A stretch of DNA of 64,000 bases from Gallibacterium salpingitidis. Its GTDB lineage: Bacteria > Pseudomonadota > Gammaproteobacteria > Enterobacterales > Pasteurellaceae. Below, one piece after another: positions 1 through 9,813 of the stretch. Made by a program: the position numbers and the translations under genes. How positions within the stretch are numbered: position 1 is the stretch's first letter; each line of letters starts with the position of its first letter. The stretch is taken from contig NZ_JTJL01000030.1 of the NCBI RefSeq assembly GCF_001678495.1, forward strand, positions 18,851-82,850. Direction: 5' to 3'. The notes under the pieces are model-generated. The model was not told the origin of the DNA, ran no database searches, and worked only from the letters and a program-made list of their open reading frames with translations.

Positions 1-916
1 GTACAGTCACTTCACGCAATAAATTACCATTTTGTCGAATGCTCACTTTAGCATTACTATTCGCTACGCCACGAATAATTGGTGCATAACCGCGCAATGA
101 ACTCGCCAACATTCGATCGTCCGAAGCTAATTGCATGCCACGAATGGCAATACTATCCATTAATGAACCCCTGGTATAAAAATCACCAATGGTAAATTGA
201 CCACGCAAAGCTGCGACATCATGTTGAGCATAGGTTGAGATACTTTGATAAGGTAATCGTTGCTGTTGATCCCAACTTTGTGAACCACGATGACGAAATG
301 CCCAGCCGAATAAATTTATCCCTGCTTCAATTCCTAAATAAGTTTGTTTAGAGTCAAAATCTGCATATTGTGAGCGATAATAGGAAGCATCATAACGAAC
401 AAATGCTACTGGTACGCCGTCTTGCCATTGTGCTGGTGAAATATAACCACGCGGGCGCTGAGTAATAAAAGCCTGTGGTAAATCAACATCTAAACGCAAC
501 TCCGACATATCAAAATTCACTTTGGCGGCTGGAACTTGTGCGGCAAAAAATTGACATGTTGCCTGTTCAGCCGTATCCGATCCAGTGAAAGCTTCATCTT
601 TTAAATCTAATACTGCTAATAAATCCTCATTAGCACATAACCCTGTATTATTTTTATTAGGGATTTCAGCAAATTGTAGATTAATGCGTCCACGTAATTG
701 ATTATTAAGATAGACATCAGCAACATAATTCCCTGCCGGAATTGGATTACCATAACTAAAGCGGCTAATATCAATCGCTTCTTTATCTTTACCACCAAGT
801 AAAAAACCGGCATCGAATTCAGCATACTCTTCCGCATAGGCCATATTGGGGATTAAACTGCCCAACAAGGCTAAATAGATCGTATTAAAAGTAAATTTAT
901 GCAACTGCTTTCTCAT
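1..916 (-). CDS. Fimbrial outer-membrane usher, N-terminal part (cut by window edge)
   Basis: This is the usher of a chaperone-usher pilus, the outer-membrane pore that receives chaperone-bound subunits and exports the fibre. About 305 codons are visible and the rest lies beyond the left edge. The protein opens with a signal peptide ending near NMAYA, then the periplasmic N-terminal domain (YAEFDAGFLLGG, followed by IDISRFSYGNPIPAGNY), and enters the beta-barrel with motifs such as YLGIEAGINLFGWAFRHRG. I chose the ATG at 916 because AAGGTGAG sits just upstream. It starts 21 bases after the chaperone stop. The order subunit-chaperone-usher matches F17-type operons, so an adhesin gene probably follows off-window. 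The F17-like assignment is inferred. Confidence 0.9.
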   Translation of the reverse strand, partial: MRKQLHKFTFNTIYLALLGSLIPNMAYAEEYAEFDAGFLLGGKDKEAIDISRFSYGNPIPAGNYVADVYLNNQLRGRINLQFAEIPNKNNTGLCANEDLLAVLDLKDEAFTGSDTAEQATCQFFAAQVPAAKVNFDMSELRLDVDLPQAFITQRPRGYISPAQWQDGVPVAFVRYDASYYRSQYADFDSKQTYLGIEAGINLFGWAFRHRGSQSWDQQQRLPYQSISTYAQHDVAALRGQFTIGDFYTRGSLMDSIAIRGMQLASDDRMLASSLRGYAPIIRGVANSNAKVSIRQNGNLLREVTV

Positions 917-937
917 TATTTCTCACCTTAAATCTAA

Positions 938-1639
938 TTAATGCAATGGTGTCGTTCCTGTTGAATCCGCACCATAGTCATTAATCGTAGTCCAATTAAC
1001 ACTGCCTGAACCCGCGGATACTGGAGAAGCTAAATTGAAAGTCACTTGTGAAAAAGGCGCCACCATATCAGCATCTTTAACTTTTATAAGATGTTTTCCT
1101 TGAGCCACACTGACATCACTATAAGTAATGAAATAAGGAGTTGGATTATTAGCAATTAGCTGTTTGCCTTGTACTCTCCATTCCACTTGTTTAAAAGCCT
1201 CCGCTTGTGATATTTTTAAATCTACTGGACGGAAAAACAGTTTAATCCGGCTACGGATTGCAATTTGTAGATAATTCTTAGATTTATCTTTTGGGTTTGG
1301 TGGAATATCCAATACATTTAGATAGAAAATAGATTCACGATCAGTTGGTAACGGTTCACCAGTATAGGTTAAACGCAATGTCTGCCCTTTATTAGCATCA
1401 ACTCGAGAAATTGGCGGCGTAATTACAAAAGGGGTTTTTATCTGTTCCGGCGCTGCATTAGGATCACCATTATCAATCCACGCTTGCACCAACGCCGGTT
1501 GATCGCCAACATTAGTAAGTTGCACACTGACATTTTTCTGATTCGCTGGATAGATAACTCTTGTACCCGTAATCACAATATTGGCATAACTAGTAGAAAC
1601 CCATAAACCACAGGCAATCAATAATAGTTTTTTTAACAT
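938..1639 (-). CDS. Periplasmic pilus chaperone (PapD/F17D-like)
   Basis: This periplasmic chaperone caps fimbrial subunits by donor-strand complementation and delivers them to the usher. The 233-residue protein has a signal peptide ending near STSYA. The first Ig-like domain follows, with the subunit-anchoring arginine in TGTRVIYPA. The family signature around the conserved lysine is IRSRIKLFFRP near residue 130, followed by a shorter second domain. Length is normal for the family. It lies between the major subunit and usher genes, all on the minus strand. A 69-base gap containing a hairpin separates it from the subunit gene, so it is probably made at lower levels than the subunit. Confidence 0.92.
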   Translation of the reverse strand: MLKKLLLIACGLWVSTSYANIVITGTRVIYPANQKNVSVQLTNVGDQPALVQAWIDNGDPNAAPEQIKTPFVITPPISRVDANKGQTLRLTYTGEPLPTDRESIFYLNVLDIPPNPKDKSKNYLQIAIRSRIKLFFRPVDLKISQAEAFKQVEWRVQGKQLIANNPTPYFITYSDVSVAQGKHLIKVKDADMVAPFSQVTFNLASPVSAGSGSVNWTTINDYGADSTGTTPLH

Positions 1640-1666
1640 ACAGAAACCTTAGCTAAACAGAGAAAT

Positions 1667-1686
1667 AGGGCAGTAAAAACTGCCCT
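1667..1686 (-). terminator. Intercistronic hairpin between fimbrin and chaperone genes
   Basis: AGGGCAGT and ACTGCCCT form a perfect 8-bp stem around an AAAA/TTTT loop in the 69-base gap after the major subunit gene. On the minus strand the 3' arm is followed by ATTTCTC, a weak U-tract. It may act as a leaky terminator or as an mRNA-stabilising end, giving much more subunit than chaperone and usher. The role is inferred from position. Confidence 0.6.
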
Positions 1687-1708
1687 TTAATACAGAATAA
1701 AAAATAGA

Positions 1709-2302
1709 TTATTTATACGCTAAGGTATATTTGACTTTTGCTAATACATCTCCAGCTTCTGCAGCACCTGTTGCATAATAACGGGCACCGTAAGTCAATT
1801 TTGCTTTTCCTTTAGGATTTGGTGTAGTTCCATCACTTTCGATAGTTACGTAATTTGCGTCAGCATCGTTATTACTATTTGTAATAACATTAATTGGTTG
1901 TGCATTTTTATCTGTTAATTCAATCACAACATATTTTGCTCCACTAGCATTTAGATTTTTTAATCTACCATTCGCATCTACATACTGATTAGTATTTTCG
2001 AAATGAGCTAACACTTTGCTAGAACCTTCTCCAGACGTCCATTCACATCCAGTAATCTCTAAATCAAAAGATTTATAACCTGCTGTTTTTCCAGCTTCAT
2101 TTAAAGCTGATGTTGGTACTGTAACTAAAGAAACTTCACGTACACCTGTTTTATCTTCTGTTATAACACAGGTATTGCTTACTACTTTTCCTGTAAAATG
2201 CACTTCACCTTGTCCAGTGCTAGCTGGAGCTGCAGCCAAAGTACCTTGTGCCGCCATACCCAATCCAGCAGCAATTAATGTTGTTAAAACTAATTTCTTC
2301 AT
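1709..2302 (-). CDS. Major fimbrial subunit, F17-like type 1 family pilin
   Basis: This is the exported structural pilin that polymerises into a surface fibre. The 197-residue preprotein has a clear signal peptide (MKKLVLTTLIAAGLGMAAQG, cleavage near TLAA). The type-1 pilin pattern follows: GEVHFTGKVVSNTCVI with the first cysteine, a second cysteine in EITGCEW, and a C-terminus ending YTLAYK with the penultimate aromatic expected of donor-strand exchange subunits. AAAGGAAA precedes the ATG. It is first in the operon with chaperone and usher, and its promoter holds a 12-C tract. Similarity to the F17A/FlfA group is my recognition of the pattern, not a database result. Confidence 0.88.
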   Translation of the reverse strand: MKKLVLTTLIAAGLGMAAQGTLAAAPASTGQGEVHFTGKVVSNTCVITEDKTGVREVSLVTVPTSALNEAGKTAGYKSFDLEITGCEWTSGEGSSKVLAHFENTNQYVDANGRLKNLNASGAKYVVIELTDKNAQPINVITNSNNDADANYVTIESDGTTPNPKGKAKLTYGARYYATGAAEAGDVLAKVKYTLAYK

Positions 2303-2338
2303 TTGTAAATTTCCTTTAGTAAGTTAATCGGGGCGCAA

Positions 2339-2369
2339 AGTATATAAAATTTCCGGGGGGGGGGGGCAA
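2339..2369 (-). promoter_or_regulatory. Candidate phase-variable fimbrial promoter with poly-C spacer
   Basis: Reading the minus strand, TTGCCC (2369-2364) is a possible -35 and TATACT (2344-2339) a possible -10. The 12-C run occupies the last bases of the -35 and the start of the spacer. The spacer is 19 bases here and would be 17 with ten Cs. A second candidate -35, TTGAAA at 2380-2375, is too distant. The predicted start lies about 30 bases before the pilin ATG. The layout resembles Neisseria promoters with homopolymers between -35 and -10. The promoter is inferred; the tract is directly visible. Confidence 0.6.
2355..2366. repeat. Homopolymer (G)12 on plus strand, (C)12 on minus strand
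   Basis: Twelve consecutive Gs are visible in an otherwise AT-rich intergenic region, upstream of the fimbrial operon. Runs of this length are prone to slipped-strand mispairing, so length should vary within a population. The tract is one of two such runs in the window; the other is at 37456-37464. Confidence 0.95.
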
Positions 2370-2510
2370 GCTTATTTCAACGAAAAATTTGTGATATTTC
2401 TCACAATAATTTAATAAAATCTCTTATAAATACACATATATACTTATAAATCAGATGTTTATAAGTATTAAAATAACCTTGCATTACTAATAAATTACTT
2501 ACTAAAGAAA

Positions 2511-2543
2511 AACCGCCTAATAATGCAATATTATTAGGCGGTT
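2511..2543 (-). terminator. Rho-independent terminator of asnA
   Basis: A 14-bp perfect stem (AACCGCCTAATAAT with its complement) encloses a 5-base loop, starting 26 bases after the asnA stop. On the minus strand it is followed by TTTTCTTT. It also insulates the fimbrial promoter region from asnA transcription. Confidence 0.88.
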
Positions 2544-2569
2544 TAACTGATAAATTTAATCAAAATGAG

Positions 2570-3562
2570 TTATAAAATGTTAGCAAATTCCTCTAACACT
2601 TGTTGCGGCCATACGCTAGATTGTACTTCGCCGATATGTTTCTTATGTAATAAGAACATCACCATACGAGATTGACCGATACCGCCGCCGATAGTTTGCG
2701 GTAATTTGCCGTTGATTAAATCTTGATGCCAAGCAAATTGTAAGCGGTCTTCATCACCAGTAATGGCTAATTGACGCCGTAATGCCGCTTCATCAACACG
2801 AATACCCATTGAAGAGAGTTCAAACGCTGAACCCAACTCTTCATTCCACACCAAAATATCACCATTTAAGCCTTTATATTCGCCTTCAGAAACAGTGGTC
2901 CAGTCATCGTAGTCTGGTGCACGCACATCGTGCGGTTTACCATCAGATAATTTACCGCCAATACCGATTAAGAATACTGCACCATACTCTTTACAAATAG
3001 CACTTTCACGCTCTTTATCCGTCATATTCGGGAAACGTTTCACTAAATCTTCTGAATGCACAAAAGTAATCTCTTTCGGTAAAGTCGCTGCAATATGGAA
3101 ATGTTTTTCCACTAACGCTTCTGTTTCACGAATTGCACGATAAATAGAACGAACGGTATCTTTTAAATAATCCAAAGTACGCAATCCTTCAGGAATTACA
3201 CGTTCCCAATCCCACTGATCAACATAAACAGAGTGAGTGCGATCTAAAGAATCTTCATCAGGACGCAATGCTTTCATATGCACAAATAAACCTTCGCCAG
3301 GTTTAAAATCAAAACGCCCTAAAGTATGGCGTTTCCATTTTGCCAATGAATGCACAACTTCAAACACTGCACCTTCAATTTGTTTTACTTTAACTTGTAC
3401 TGCTTTTTCTTTTCCAGAAAGGTTATCTTGAATGCCATTACCTACTTGGCTGATGATTGGCCCTTGAACTTCAACTAACCCCAAATGTTCTGCTAATTTT
3501 GCAGTAAAAGTATTTTTAACAAAGCTAATTTCTTGTTGTTGTAAGATAAATGATTTTTTCAT
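2570..3562 (-). CDS. asnA: Aspartate--ammonia ligase (asparagine synthetase A)
   Basis: AsnA makes L-asparagine from aspartate, ammonia and ATP in the cytoplasm. It is a class II aminoacyl-tRNA-synthetase-like fold. I set the start at the ATG at 3562 ([16 protein letters not shown]), preceded by AGAGAA, giving 330 residues, the usual AsnA length; a reading frame extends 14 codons further upstream but adds nothing conserved. Recognisable blocks are [12 protein letters not shown] near the N-terminus, [10 protein letters not shown] near 110 and [14 protein letters not shown] near 300. It is a single-gene unit with its own terminator. Confidence 0.96.
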   Translation of the reverse strand: MKKSFILQQQEISFVKNTFTAKLAEHLGLVEVQGPIISQVGNGIQDNLSGKEKAVQVKVKQIEGAVFEVVHSLAKWKRHTLGRFDFKPGEGLFVHMKALRPDEDSLDRTHSVYVDQWDWERVIPEGLRTLDYLKDTVRSIYRAIRETEALVEKHFHIAATLPKEITFVHSEDLVKRFPNMTDKERESAICKEYGAVFLIGIGGKLSDGKPHDVRAPDYDDWTTVSEGEYKGLNGDILVWNEELGSAFELSSMGIRVDEAALRRQLAITGDEDRLQFAWHQDLINGKLPQTIGGGIGQSRMVMFLLHKKHIGEVQSSVWPQQVLEEFANIL

Positions 3563-3697
3563 AATAAATTCTCTTCCAAAAAAGTAACGGCGCTTATTAT
3601 TCAATAAAGCAGTTGCTTTTCAAATACTTTTTCGGATTATCTTCGTAATCATTAGAATTTATCTAAAAAAGAAATATTATTTTTAGCTTTTTTCTAA

Positions 3698-3961
<264 letters not shown>

Positions 3962-4115
3962 TTATAAATTATTCAGTAAGAAAAAGAGCGCTTATTTTAC
4001 CTACTTCTCTCTATTTTTCTAACCGCTTTTTTCAACAATTTATTTTATCTATTGAAATAAATCAGAAACTAGTCAAAATAAATTTGATCTAAACCACGCT
4101 TTTATTGCAATGAGC

Positions 4116-4124
4116 TGTTATAAT
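4116..4124 (+). promoter_or_regulatory. Extended -10 promoter upstream of pgk
   Basis: TGTTATAAT is a perfect extended -10 (TG, one base, TATAAT), 57 bases before the pgk ATG. No good -35 is visible at 17 bases, which fits extended -10 promoters. The 5' leader would be about 50 bases and ends with AAGAGGG before pgk. Confidence 0.65.
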
Positions 4125-4180
4125 GACCTCATTCTTTGAATCTAAAAATCACTCCTATTTAACTTTTAAGAGGGCTTAAA

Positions 4181-5344
4181 ATGTCAGTAATTAAAATGAC
4201 CGATCTTGATCTTGCAGGTAAACGTGTTCTTATTCGTGCAGACCTTAATGTTCCTGTTAAAGATGGCAAAATCACCTCAGATGCACGTATCAAAGCATCT
4301 CTTCCAACAATCAAATTAGCATTAGAGCAAGGCGCAAAAGTGATGGTAACATCTCACTTTGGTCGTCCAACTGAAGGCGAATATAACGCTGAATTCTCAT
4401 TACAACCTGTTGTTGATTACTTAAACGATCTTTTAGATGTTCCAGTTCGTTTAGCAAAAGATTATCTTGATGGTGTTGAAGTTGCTCCAAATGAATTAGT
4501 GGTATTGGAAAACGTACGCTTCAATAAAGGTGAGAAAAAAGACGCTGACGATTTAGCACAAAAATATGCTGCACTTTGTGATGTATTCGTAATGGATGCT
4601 TTCGGTACAGCTCACCGCGCGCAAGCTTCTACTCATGGTGTGGCTAAATTTGCTACTGTTGCTTGTGCTGGCCCATTACTTTCTAACGAGTTAGAAGCAT
4701 TAGGTAAAGCATTAAAAAATCCACAACGTCCAATGGTTGCGGTAGTTGGTGGTTCAAAAGTATCTACTAAATTAACTGTTTTAGATTCTCTTGCGAAAAT
4801 CGCTGACAAACTTGTTGTAGGCGGTGGTATTTCTAATACTTTCGTTGCAGCACAAGGCAACAATGTTGGTCAATCTCTTTATGAAAAAGACTTAATCCCT
4901 GAAGCACAACGCTTAATGGCAACTTGCGATATTCCAGTAGCGACCGATGTTCGTGTTGGTAAAGAGTTCTCTGAAACTGCACCTGCAACAGTGAAAAAAG
5001 CAACTGAAGTATTAGATGATGAAGAAATTATGGACTTAGGTGATGAATCTGCAGAAGCAATCGCAGAAATCATTCGCGGCGCTAAAACTATCCTTTGGAA
5101 TGGTCCAGTAGGTGTATTCGAATTCCCTAACTTCCGTAAAGGTACTGAAATTGTTGCACGCGCTATCGCAGAAAGTGATGCGTTCTCTATCGCGGGTGGT
5201 GGTGACACATTAGCAGCAATCGATCTTTTCGGTATTGCCGATAAAATCTCTTACATCTCAACTGGTGGCGGTGCATTCCTTGAGTTCGTTGAAGGTAAAG
5301 TATTACCAGCAGTAGAAATTCTTGAACAAAGAGCTAAAGGTTAA
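4181..5344 (+). CDS. pgk: Phosphoglycerate kinase
   Basis: Transfers phosphate from 1,3-bisphosphoglycerate to ADP in glycolysis. The 387-residue length equals that of E. coli. The substrate-binding N-lobe shows [12 protein letters not shown] (about 18-29) and SHFGRP (about 57-62). The nucleotide-binding C-lobe shows [13 protein letters not shown] near 305 and [10 protein letters not shown] near 345. The start has AAGAGGG upstream. It is followed after 58 bases by fba, the standard gammaproteobacterial pair, and both are probably driven from the promoter at 4116. Confidence 0.98.
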   Translation: MSVIKMTDLDLAGKRVLIRADLNVPVKDGKITSDARIKASLPTIKLALEQGAKVMVTSHFGRPTEGEYNAEFSLQPVVDYLNDLLDVPVRLAKDYLDGVEVAPNELVVLENVRFNKGEKKDADDLAQKYAALCDVFVMDAFGTAHRAQASTHGVAKFATVACAGPLLSNELEALGKALKNPQRPMVAVVGGSKVSTKLTVLDSLAKIADKLVVGGGISNTFVAAQGNNVGQSLYEKDLIPEAQRLMATCDIPVATDVRVGKEFSETAPATVKKATEVLDDEEIMDLGDESAEAIAEIIRGAKTILWNGPVGVFEFPNFRKGTEIVARAIAESDAFSIAGGGDTLAAIDLFGIADKISYISTGGGAFLEFVEGKVLPAVEILEQRAKG

Positions 5345-5402
5345 TTATCTTTCTTTGAGAAGGGAGCAATCCCTTCTCCTCCACTTAAAATAGGAAAATA
5401 CT

Positions 5403-6485
<1,083 letters not shown>

Positions 6486-6514
6486 TTTATAGAACACCTT
6501 AATCTTATTAATTT

Positions 6515-6533
6515 GCCCCTGTTTTGCAGGGGC
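6515..6533 (+). terminator. Terminator after fba
   Basis: GCCCCTG/CAGGGGC form a 7-bp GC-rich stem with a 5-base loop, followed by GATTTTATT. The ATG of the next gene starts ten bases after the stem, so the GGGGCG of the 3' arm may also double as that gene's weak ribosome-binding site. That would couple termination and translation of the downstream transporter. Confidence 0.75.
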
Positions 6534-6542
6534 GATTTTATT

Positions 6543-7742
6543 ATGACTCCAGAACAAACGACTTTAACCAAAGAATCTTCTTCACGCTCTTTAAAACGCG
6601 TAACTTTTGCCTTTTTGTTTATGGCATTTCTCACTGGTATTGGTTCAGCATTCCAATTGCCAGTAATGAGTCTATTTTTAGCGAAAGAAGTTCAAGTTTC
6701 TTCTTTTGCTGTTGGTACATTTTTTGCAGTAAATGCTTTAGTCGGTATTGTATTAGGGCAAATTATTGGTTATTTCTCCGATCGTCTTACTGATCGGCGT
6801 TGGTTAATCTTATTGTGTTGCATTATGGCTGCTGGTGGTTATGTAATTTTTGCTTACAGCCGTAATTATTGGGTGTTATTAACCTTAGCCGTAACATTAT
6901 TTGGCTTAGGCTCTTCCTCCAATCCACAAATTTTTGCTTTTGCGCGTGAATATGCTGATCGAAAACAACGACAAGCGGTAATGTTTATGTCCATTATGCG
7001 CGCACAAATTTCACTTGCCTGGATTATCGGGCCACCATTAGCATTCTGGTTAGCCATCAATAAAGGTTTTACTTTTCTTTTTCTGATCGGTGCAGCAACT
7101 TTCTTATTAAGCGGCGTATGTGGCCGTTGTTTATTACCTGATCTCGGTGAAAATAAGAAAACCGTCAAAACGACAATGACACCAGCAACTCCACAACAAA
7201 ATAAAATATCGGTTATTTACCTTTCTGCTGCATTAGTAATTATCTTTAGCTGCAACAGTATGTATTTAATCAATATGCCGTTATACATTACTACGCAATT
7301 GCATCTACCCGAAAATCTTGCCGGTTTCTTAATGGGAACTGCAGCTGGACTAGAAATTCCAGTGATGCTGATTGCTGGCTGGCTAAGCAAATTTGTCGCT
7401 AAAAAGACTTTAATGTTTATCGCACTAATTTGTGGAGTTTTATTTTATCCACTGTTGTTAATTGTTTCTTCAACTTGGGGATTACTGAGTTTGCAGATTC
7501 TCAATGCCATTCTAATTGGGATTGTTGCTTCTATTGGGATGACCTATTTCCAAGATTTAATGCCTGCACAATTAGGATCAGCAACAACATTATTTACTAA
7601 TAGTGCAAAAAGCAGCTGGATTATCGGCGGCCCGATCGCTGGTTTGATTGGTGGGATTTATAGTTATTACGACACTTTTTATTTTTGTTCTGTTTTAATC
7701 TTGCTTGCGCTTTTCTGTCTATGGAAAGTTAAAAGTGTTTAA
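6543..7742 (+). CDS. MFS sugar efflux transporter (SetA/SotB-like)
   Basis: A 12-helix major-facilitator exporter of 399 residues. The family pattern is seen in FLTGIGSAFQLPVMSLFLAKE in helix 1, the loop motif GYFSDRLTDRRW after helix 2, and ARIMRAQ-like MSIMRAQISLAWIIGPPLAF in helix 5, which match the Set sugar-efflux family (IPTG, lactose and glucose analogues in E. coli). I chose the ATG at 6543; a TTG at 6513 lies inside the terminator stem. The substrate is not known. It may be read through from fba, which would link it to sugar-phosphate stress, but that is inference. Confidence 0.82.
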   Translation: MTPEQTTLTKESSSRSLKRVTFAFLFMAFLTGIGSAFQLPVMSLFLAKEVQVSSFAVGTFFAVNALVGIVLGQIIGYFSDRLTDRRWLILLCCIMAAGGYVIFAYSRNYWVLLTLAVTLFGLGSSSNPQIFAFAREYADRKQRQAVMFMSIMRAQISLAWIIGPPLAFWLAINKGFTFLFLIGAATFLLSGVCGRCLLPDLGENKKTVKTTMTPATPQQNKISVIYLSAALVIIFSCNSMYLINMPLYITTQLHLPENLAGFLMGTAAGLEIPVMLIAGWLSKFVAKKTLMFIALICGVLFYPLLLIVSSTWGLLSLQILNAILIGIVASIGMTYFQDLMPAQLGSATTLFTNSAKSSWIIGGPIAGLIGGIYSYYDTFYFCSVLILLALFCLWKVKSV

Positions 7743-7817
7743 ACTTTATGGTTTCACTGAGTGATTCTTATAAATAAAGCATATTACATAGTTAATAATA
7801 TGCTTTATTTACCTCAA

Positions 7818-8225
7818 TTAAACCGCATAAACCTTGTCCATCGCAACTTTTGTTAAGAATTGACTACGATTTTTATATTCTGGATGCGTCGCCACAAAAC
7901 TATCAATTTTTCTTAATAAATGAGAAGGTACGGTAATATTAATTTTTTCTGCCTTACCTAATAAGTGTGAAATATCAATATCAACTACAGCGAAAATAAA
8001 ATCTTTATATTCGACATTTTTAGTATGTTCTTCTAACTCTGACGCAACAGGTATATCTTCACCATCTTCTATGAGTCCCTCAAGATGGCATAGTATTGCT
8101 TCTTTTACATTATCTAAGGCTTCTTCTAATGTATTCCCCGCTGAAAAACATCCTGCAATATCGGGTACAGAAACAACATATCCATCACTCACTTTTTCAA
8201 AACAAATTGGATACAACATAAGCAT
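7818..8225 (-). CDS. hicB: HicB-family antitoxin
   Basis: Antitoxin and autorepressor of a HicAB module, 135 residues. The N-terminal HicB domain (about 1-60) carries YPICFEKVSDGYVVSVPDIA, which mimics RNase H folds and blocks HicA. The C-terminal region (about 92-130, NITVPSHLLRKIDSF and SQFLTKVA) is a ribbon-helix-helix DNA-binding domain. AAAGGAGA precedes the ATG. It follows hicA by 21 bases on the minus strand, the normal toxin-first order. The protein is full-length and the module looks intact. Confidence 0.92.
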   Translation of the reverse strand: MLMLYPICFEKVSDGYVVSVPDIAGCFSAGNTLEEALDNVKEAILCHLEGLIEDGEDIPVASELEEHTKNVEYKDFIFAVVDIDISHLLGKAEKINITVPSHLLRKIDSFVATHPEYKNRSQFLTKVAMDKVYAV

Positions 8226-8246
8226 CTCCTTTTAATATTATGGTTT

Positions 8247-8423
8247 TTATAACCCTGCTTGTTTTTTAATACTTTTTTCTAAATGACCTAAATCTTTCCT
8301 TGGATGTGGTATTGTTACCCTACCTTTCTTAATTGGGTGTTTATACTGATGGTGACTACCAACAATATTTACTAGATACCAGCCATCTGCTTCTATCAAT
8401 TTAATTATTGTTTTACTATCCAC
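8247..8423 (-). CDS. hicA: HicA-family mRNA interferase toxin (GTG start)
   Basis: A 58-residue toxin with the double-stranded-RNA-binding-like fold that cleaves mRNA. Translation of the minus strand gives the family core: IEADGWYLVNIVGSHHQYKH with the catalytic-type histidine in GSHHQ, then GRVTIPHPRKDLGH and KSIKKQAGL at the end. The only in-frame start is GTG at 8423, with AGGGGG about ten bases upstream; a nearby ATG is out of frame and closes at once. The weak start may hold toxin levels low. It is 21 bases upstream of hicB. Confidence 0.88.
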   Translation of the reverse strand: MDSKTIIKLIEADGWYLVNIVGSHHQYKHPIKKGRVTIPHPRKDLGHLEKSIKKQAGL

Positions 8424-8527
8424 CCCTCATAACCCCCTAATTATTCCAATGGTAGTTATCATACCCACAATTAAATACGAAGCAAGTATTTTATATGGAT
8501 AATAACCACTTTTTTCTCTCTATAAAA

Positions 8528-8547
8528 AAACCGCTTTTCAGCGGTTT
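8528..8547 (-). terminator. Terminator of the amidohydrolase gene
   Basis: AAACCGC/GCGGTTT stem with a 6-base loop, followed on the minus strand by TTTTATA. It lies 21 bases after the stop of the gene at 8568-9557. Confidence 0.85.
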
Positions 8548-8567
8548 CTCAATCAATTATTAAATTA

Positions 8568-9557
8568 TCAATAAGGATCCAATCCTAATACTTTACGCCC
8601 ATTAACACTGGCAATATCCACCATTGCTTCCAGATGCGGGAAACGACAACCAGCTGATAATAAGCTTAACTCTTGCCACATATCTCCCTCACACAATGGC
8701 ACCATATAGTCACAAATATTATCTGTACCAATCGCTACTGTAATACCTTCAGGGATCATTTCATCAGCTGGTGTTAATGCATTATGGAATGGCATTAGAT
8801 CCTCTTTACGATTACTATCAATCCACGCCATTGGGCAAGCGATCATCATCATCTTCGCTTTACGCATTTTTTCATATAACTTATAACGATATTCACGAGA
8901 ATGTGCACCAATTGAAATACCATGAATAGCAACGACTCTACCTTCCATACCATGTTCGATTGATTTATCACAAAGCTGTTCAGTTTCCTTTTCTCTTGGT
9001 GTATTAAATTGGTCAACGTGAACGTGAAGCATTTTCCCGAGCGACTTGGCTTTATCCATTAAAATATCCATTGCTTCTAAACCTTTACCATAATCTAATT
9101 CATCACGATAAGGCAGACCACCAATAATATCGACCATTTCTGAACCTAAATCGAACCAATATTTAGCGACCGGATCTATTACCCCTTTTAGCGTCTGATT
9201 AGCGAATTTCAGCACAATATCATTTTTATATACTTCTCTCGCCTTATGCGCTGCAATAATGGCACGATCTTCACAAATCGGGTCAATATCAACGAAAGTA
9301 CCAAATGCAGTCACACCTTGCGAAATCATTAATTCAATCGCTTGACTAAAACGTGCATAATAATCTTCCACTGAAGAATTACGTTTCACCTCATCGACCA
9401 AATCCCATTTTTGCTGCAAATTACTATTATGATAAATATGCATCTTTTCTGGTGTCATCGTAAACGCGCGGTCAGCGTGAGCATGAGAATTTACCCAGCC
9501 GCCTTTTTTAATGATTTCATCACGCACATAGGCTTTAAAAGTACGAATATGGTTCAT
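8568..9557 (-). CDS. Metal-dependent amidohydrolase, cytosine deaminase-like
   Basis: A 329-residue amidohydrolase-superfamily enzyme. Metal ligands visible are NSHAHADRAFT at about 22-32, HVHVDQ near 200, AIHGIS near 232, and the catalytic aspartate in IGTDNICD near 280. This is the pattern of the cytosine deaminase/AtzC-like group, which hydrolyses ring amines. It is shorter than E. coli CodA (about 427), and the substrate cannot be fixed from sequence. It lies downstream of, and in the same direction as, an NSS-type transporter, with a strong terminator between, so the two may be separately expressed. A shared substrate is only a guess. Confidence 0.8.
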   Translation of the reverse strand: MNHIRTFKAYVRDEIIKKGGWVNSHAHADRAFTMTPEKMHIYHNSNLQQKWDLVDEVKRNSSVEDYYARFSQAIELMISQGVTAFGTFVDIDPICEDRAIIAAHKAREVYKNDIVLKFANQTLKGVIDPVAKYWFDLGSEMVDIIGGLPYRDELDYGKGLEAMDILMDKAKSLGKMLHVHVDQFNTPREKETEQLCDKSIEHGMEGRVVAIHGISIGAHSREYRYKLYEKMRKAKMMMIACPMAWIDSNRKEDLMPFHNALTPADEMIPEGITVAIGTDNICDYMVPLCEGDMWQELSLLSAGCRFPHLEAMVDIASVNGRKVLGLDPY

Positions 9558-9621
9558 TGATAATTGCTCCAGTTTTCAGTTATCACTAATCAACACGCTG
9601 GAAGGTAAATCGCAGGCAAAA

Positions 9622-9647
9622 AAAAATCCTCAATAATGAGGATTTTT
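9622..9647 (-). terminator. Terminator of the NSS transporter gene
   Basis: An 11-bp perfect stem (AAAAATCCTCA with its complement) and a 4-base loop, with A-rich and T-rich flanks on both sides, so it can act in either direction. On the minus strand a run of nine Ts follows. It leaves only about 65 bases for a promoter of the downstream amidohydrolase gene. Confidence 0.9.
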
Positions 9648-9813
9648 AAAAATAAAAAACAAACAATAATGGATTTAATTTTTCCATCTGTAATTCAGCT
9701 GTTTTTACCAAATTGTTTGTTGTGTAATCTTGCATTTTCTCTTTCCAGTGTCAGCACTGGGAGGGCAGTATAAAGAGTATTCTGCGAAAACTCAACCGTT
9801 TTATCAGAATTAT

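Noticed and set aside
616..837. Small frame inside the usher region
   Set aside because: It is an out-of-frame shadow of the usher gene, which reads continuously from 916 to the left edge.
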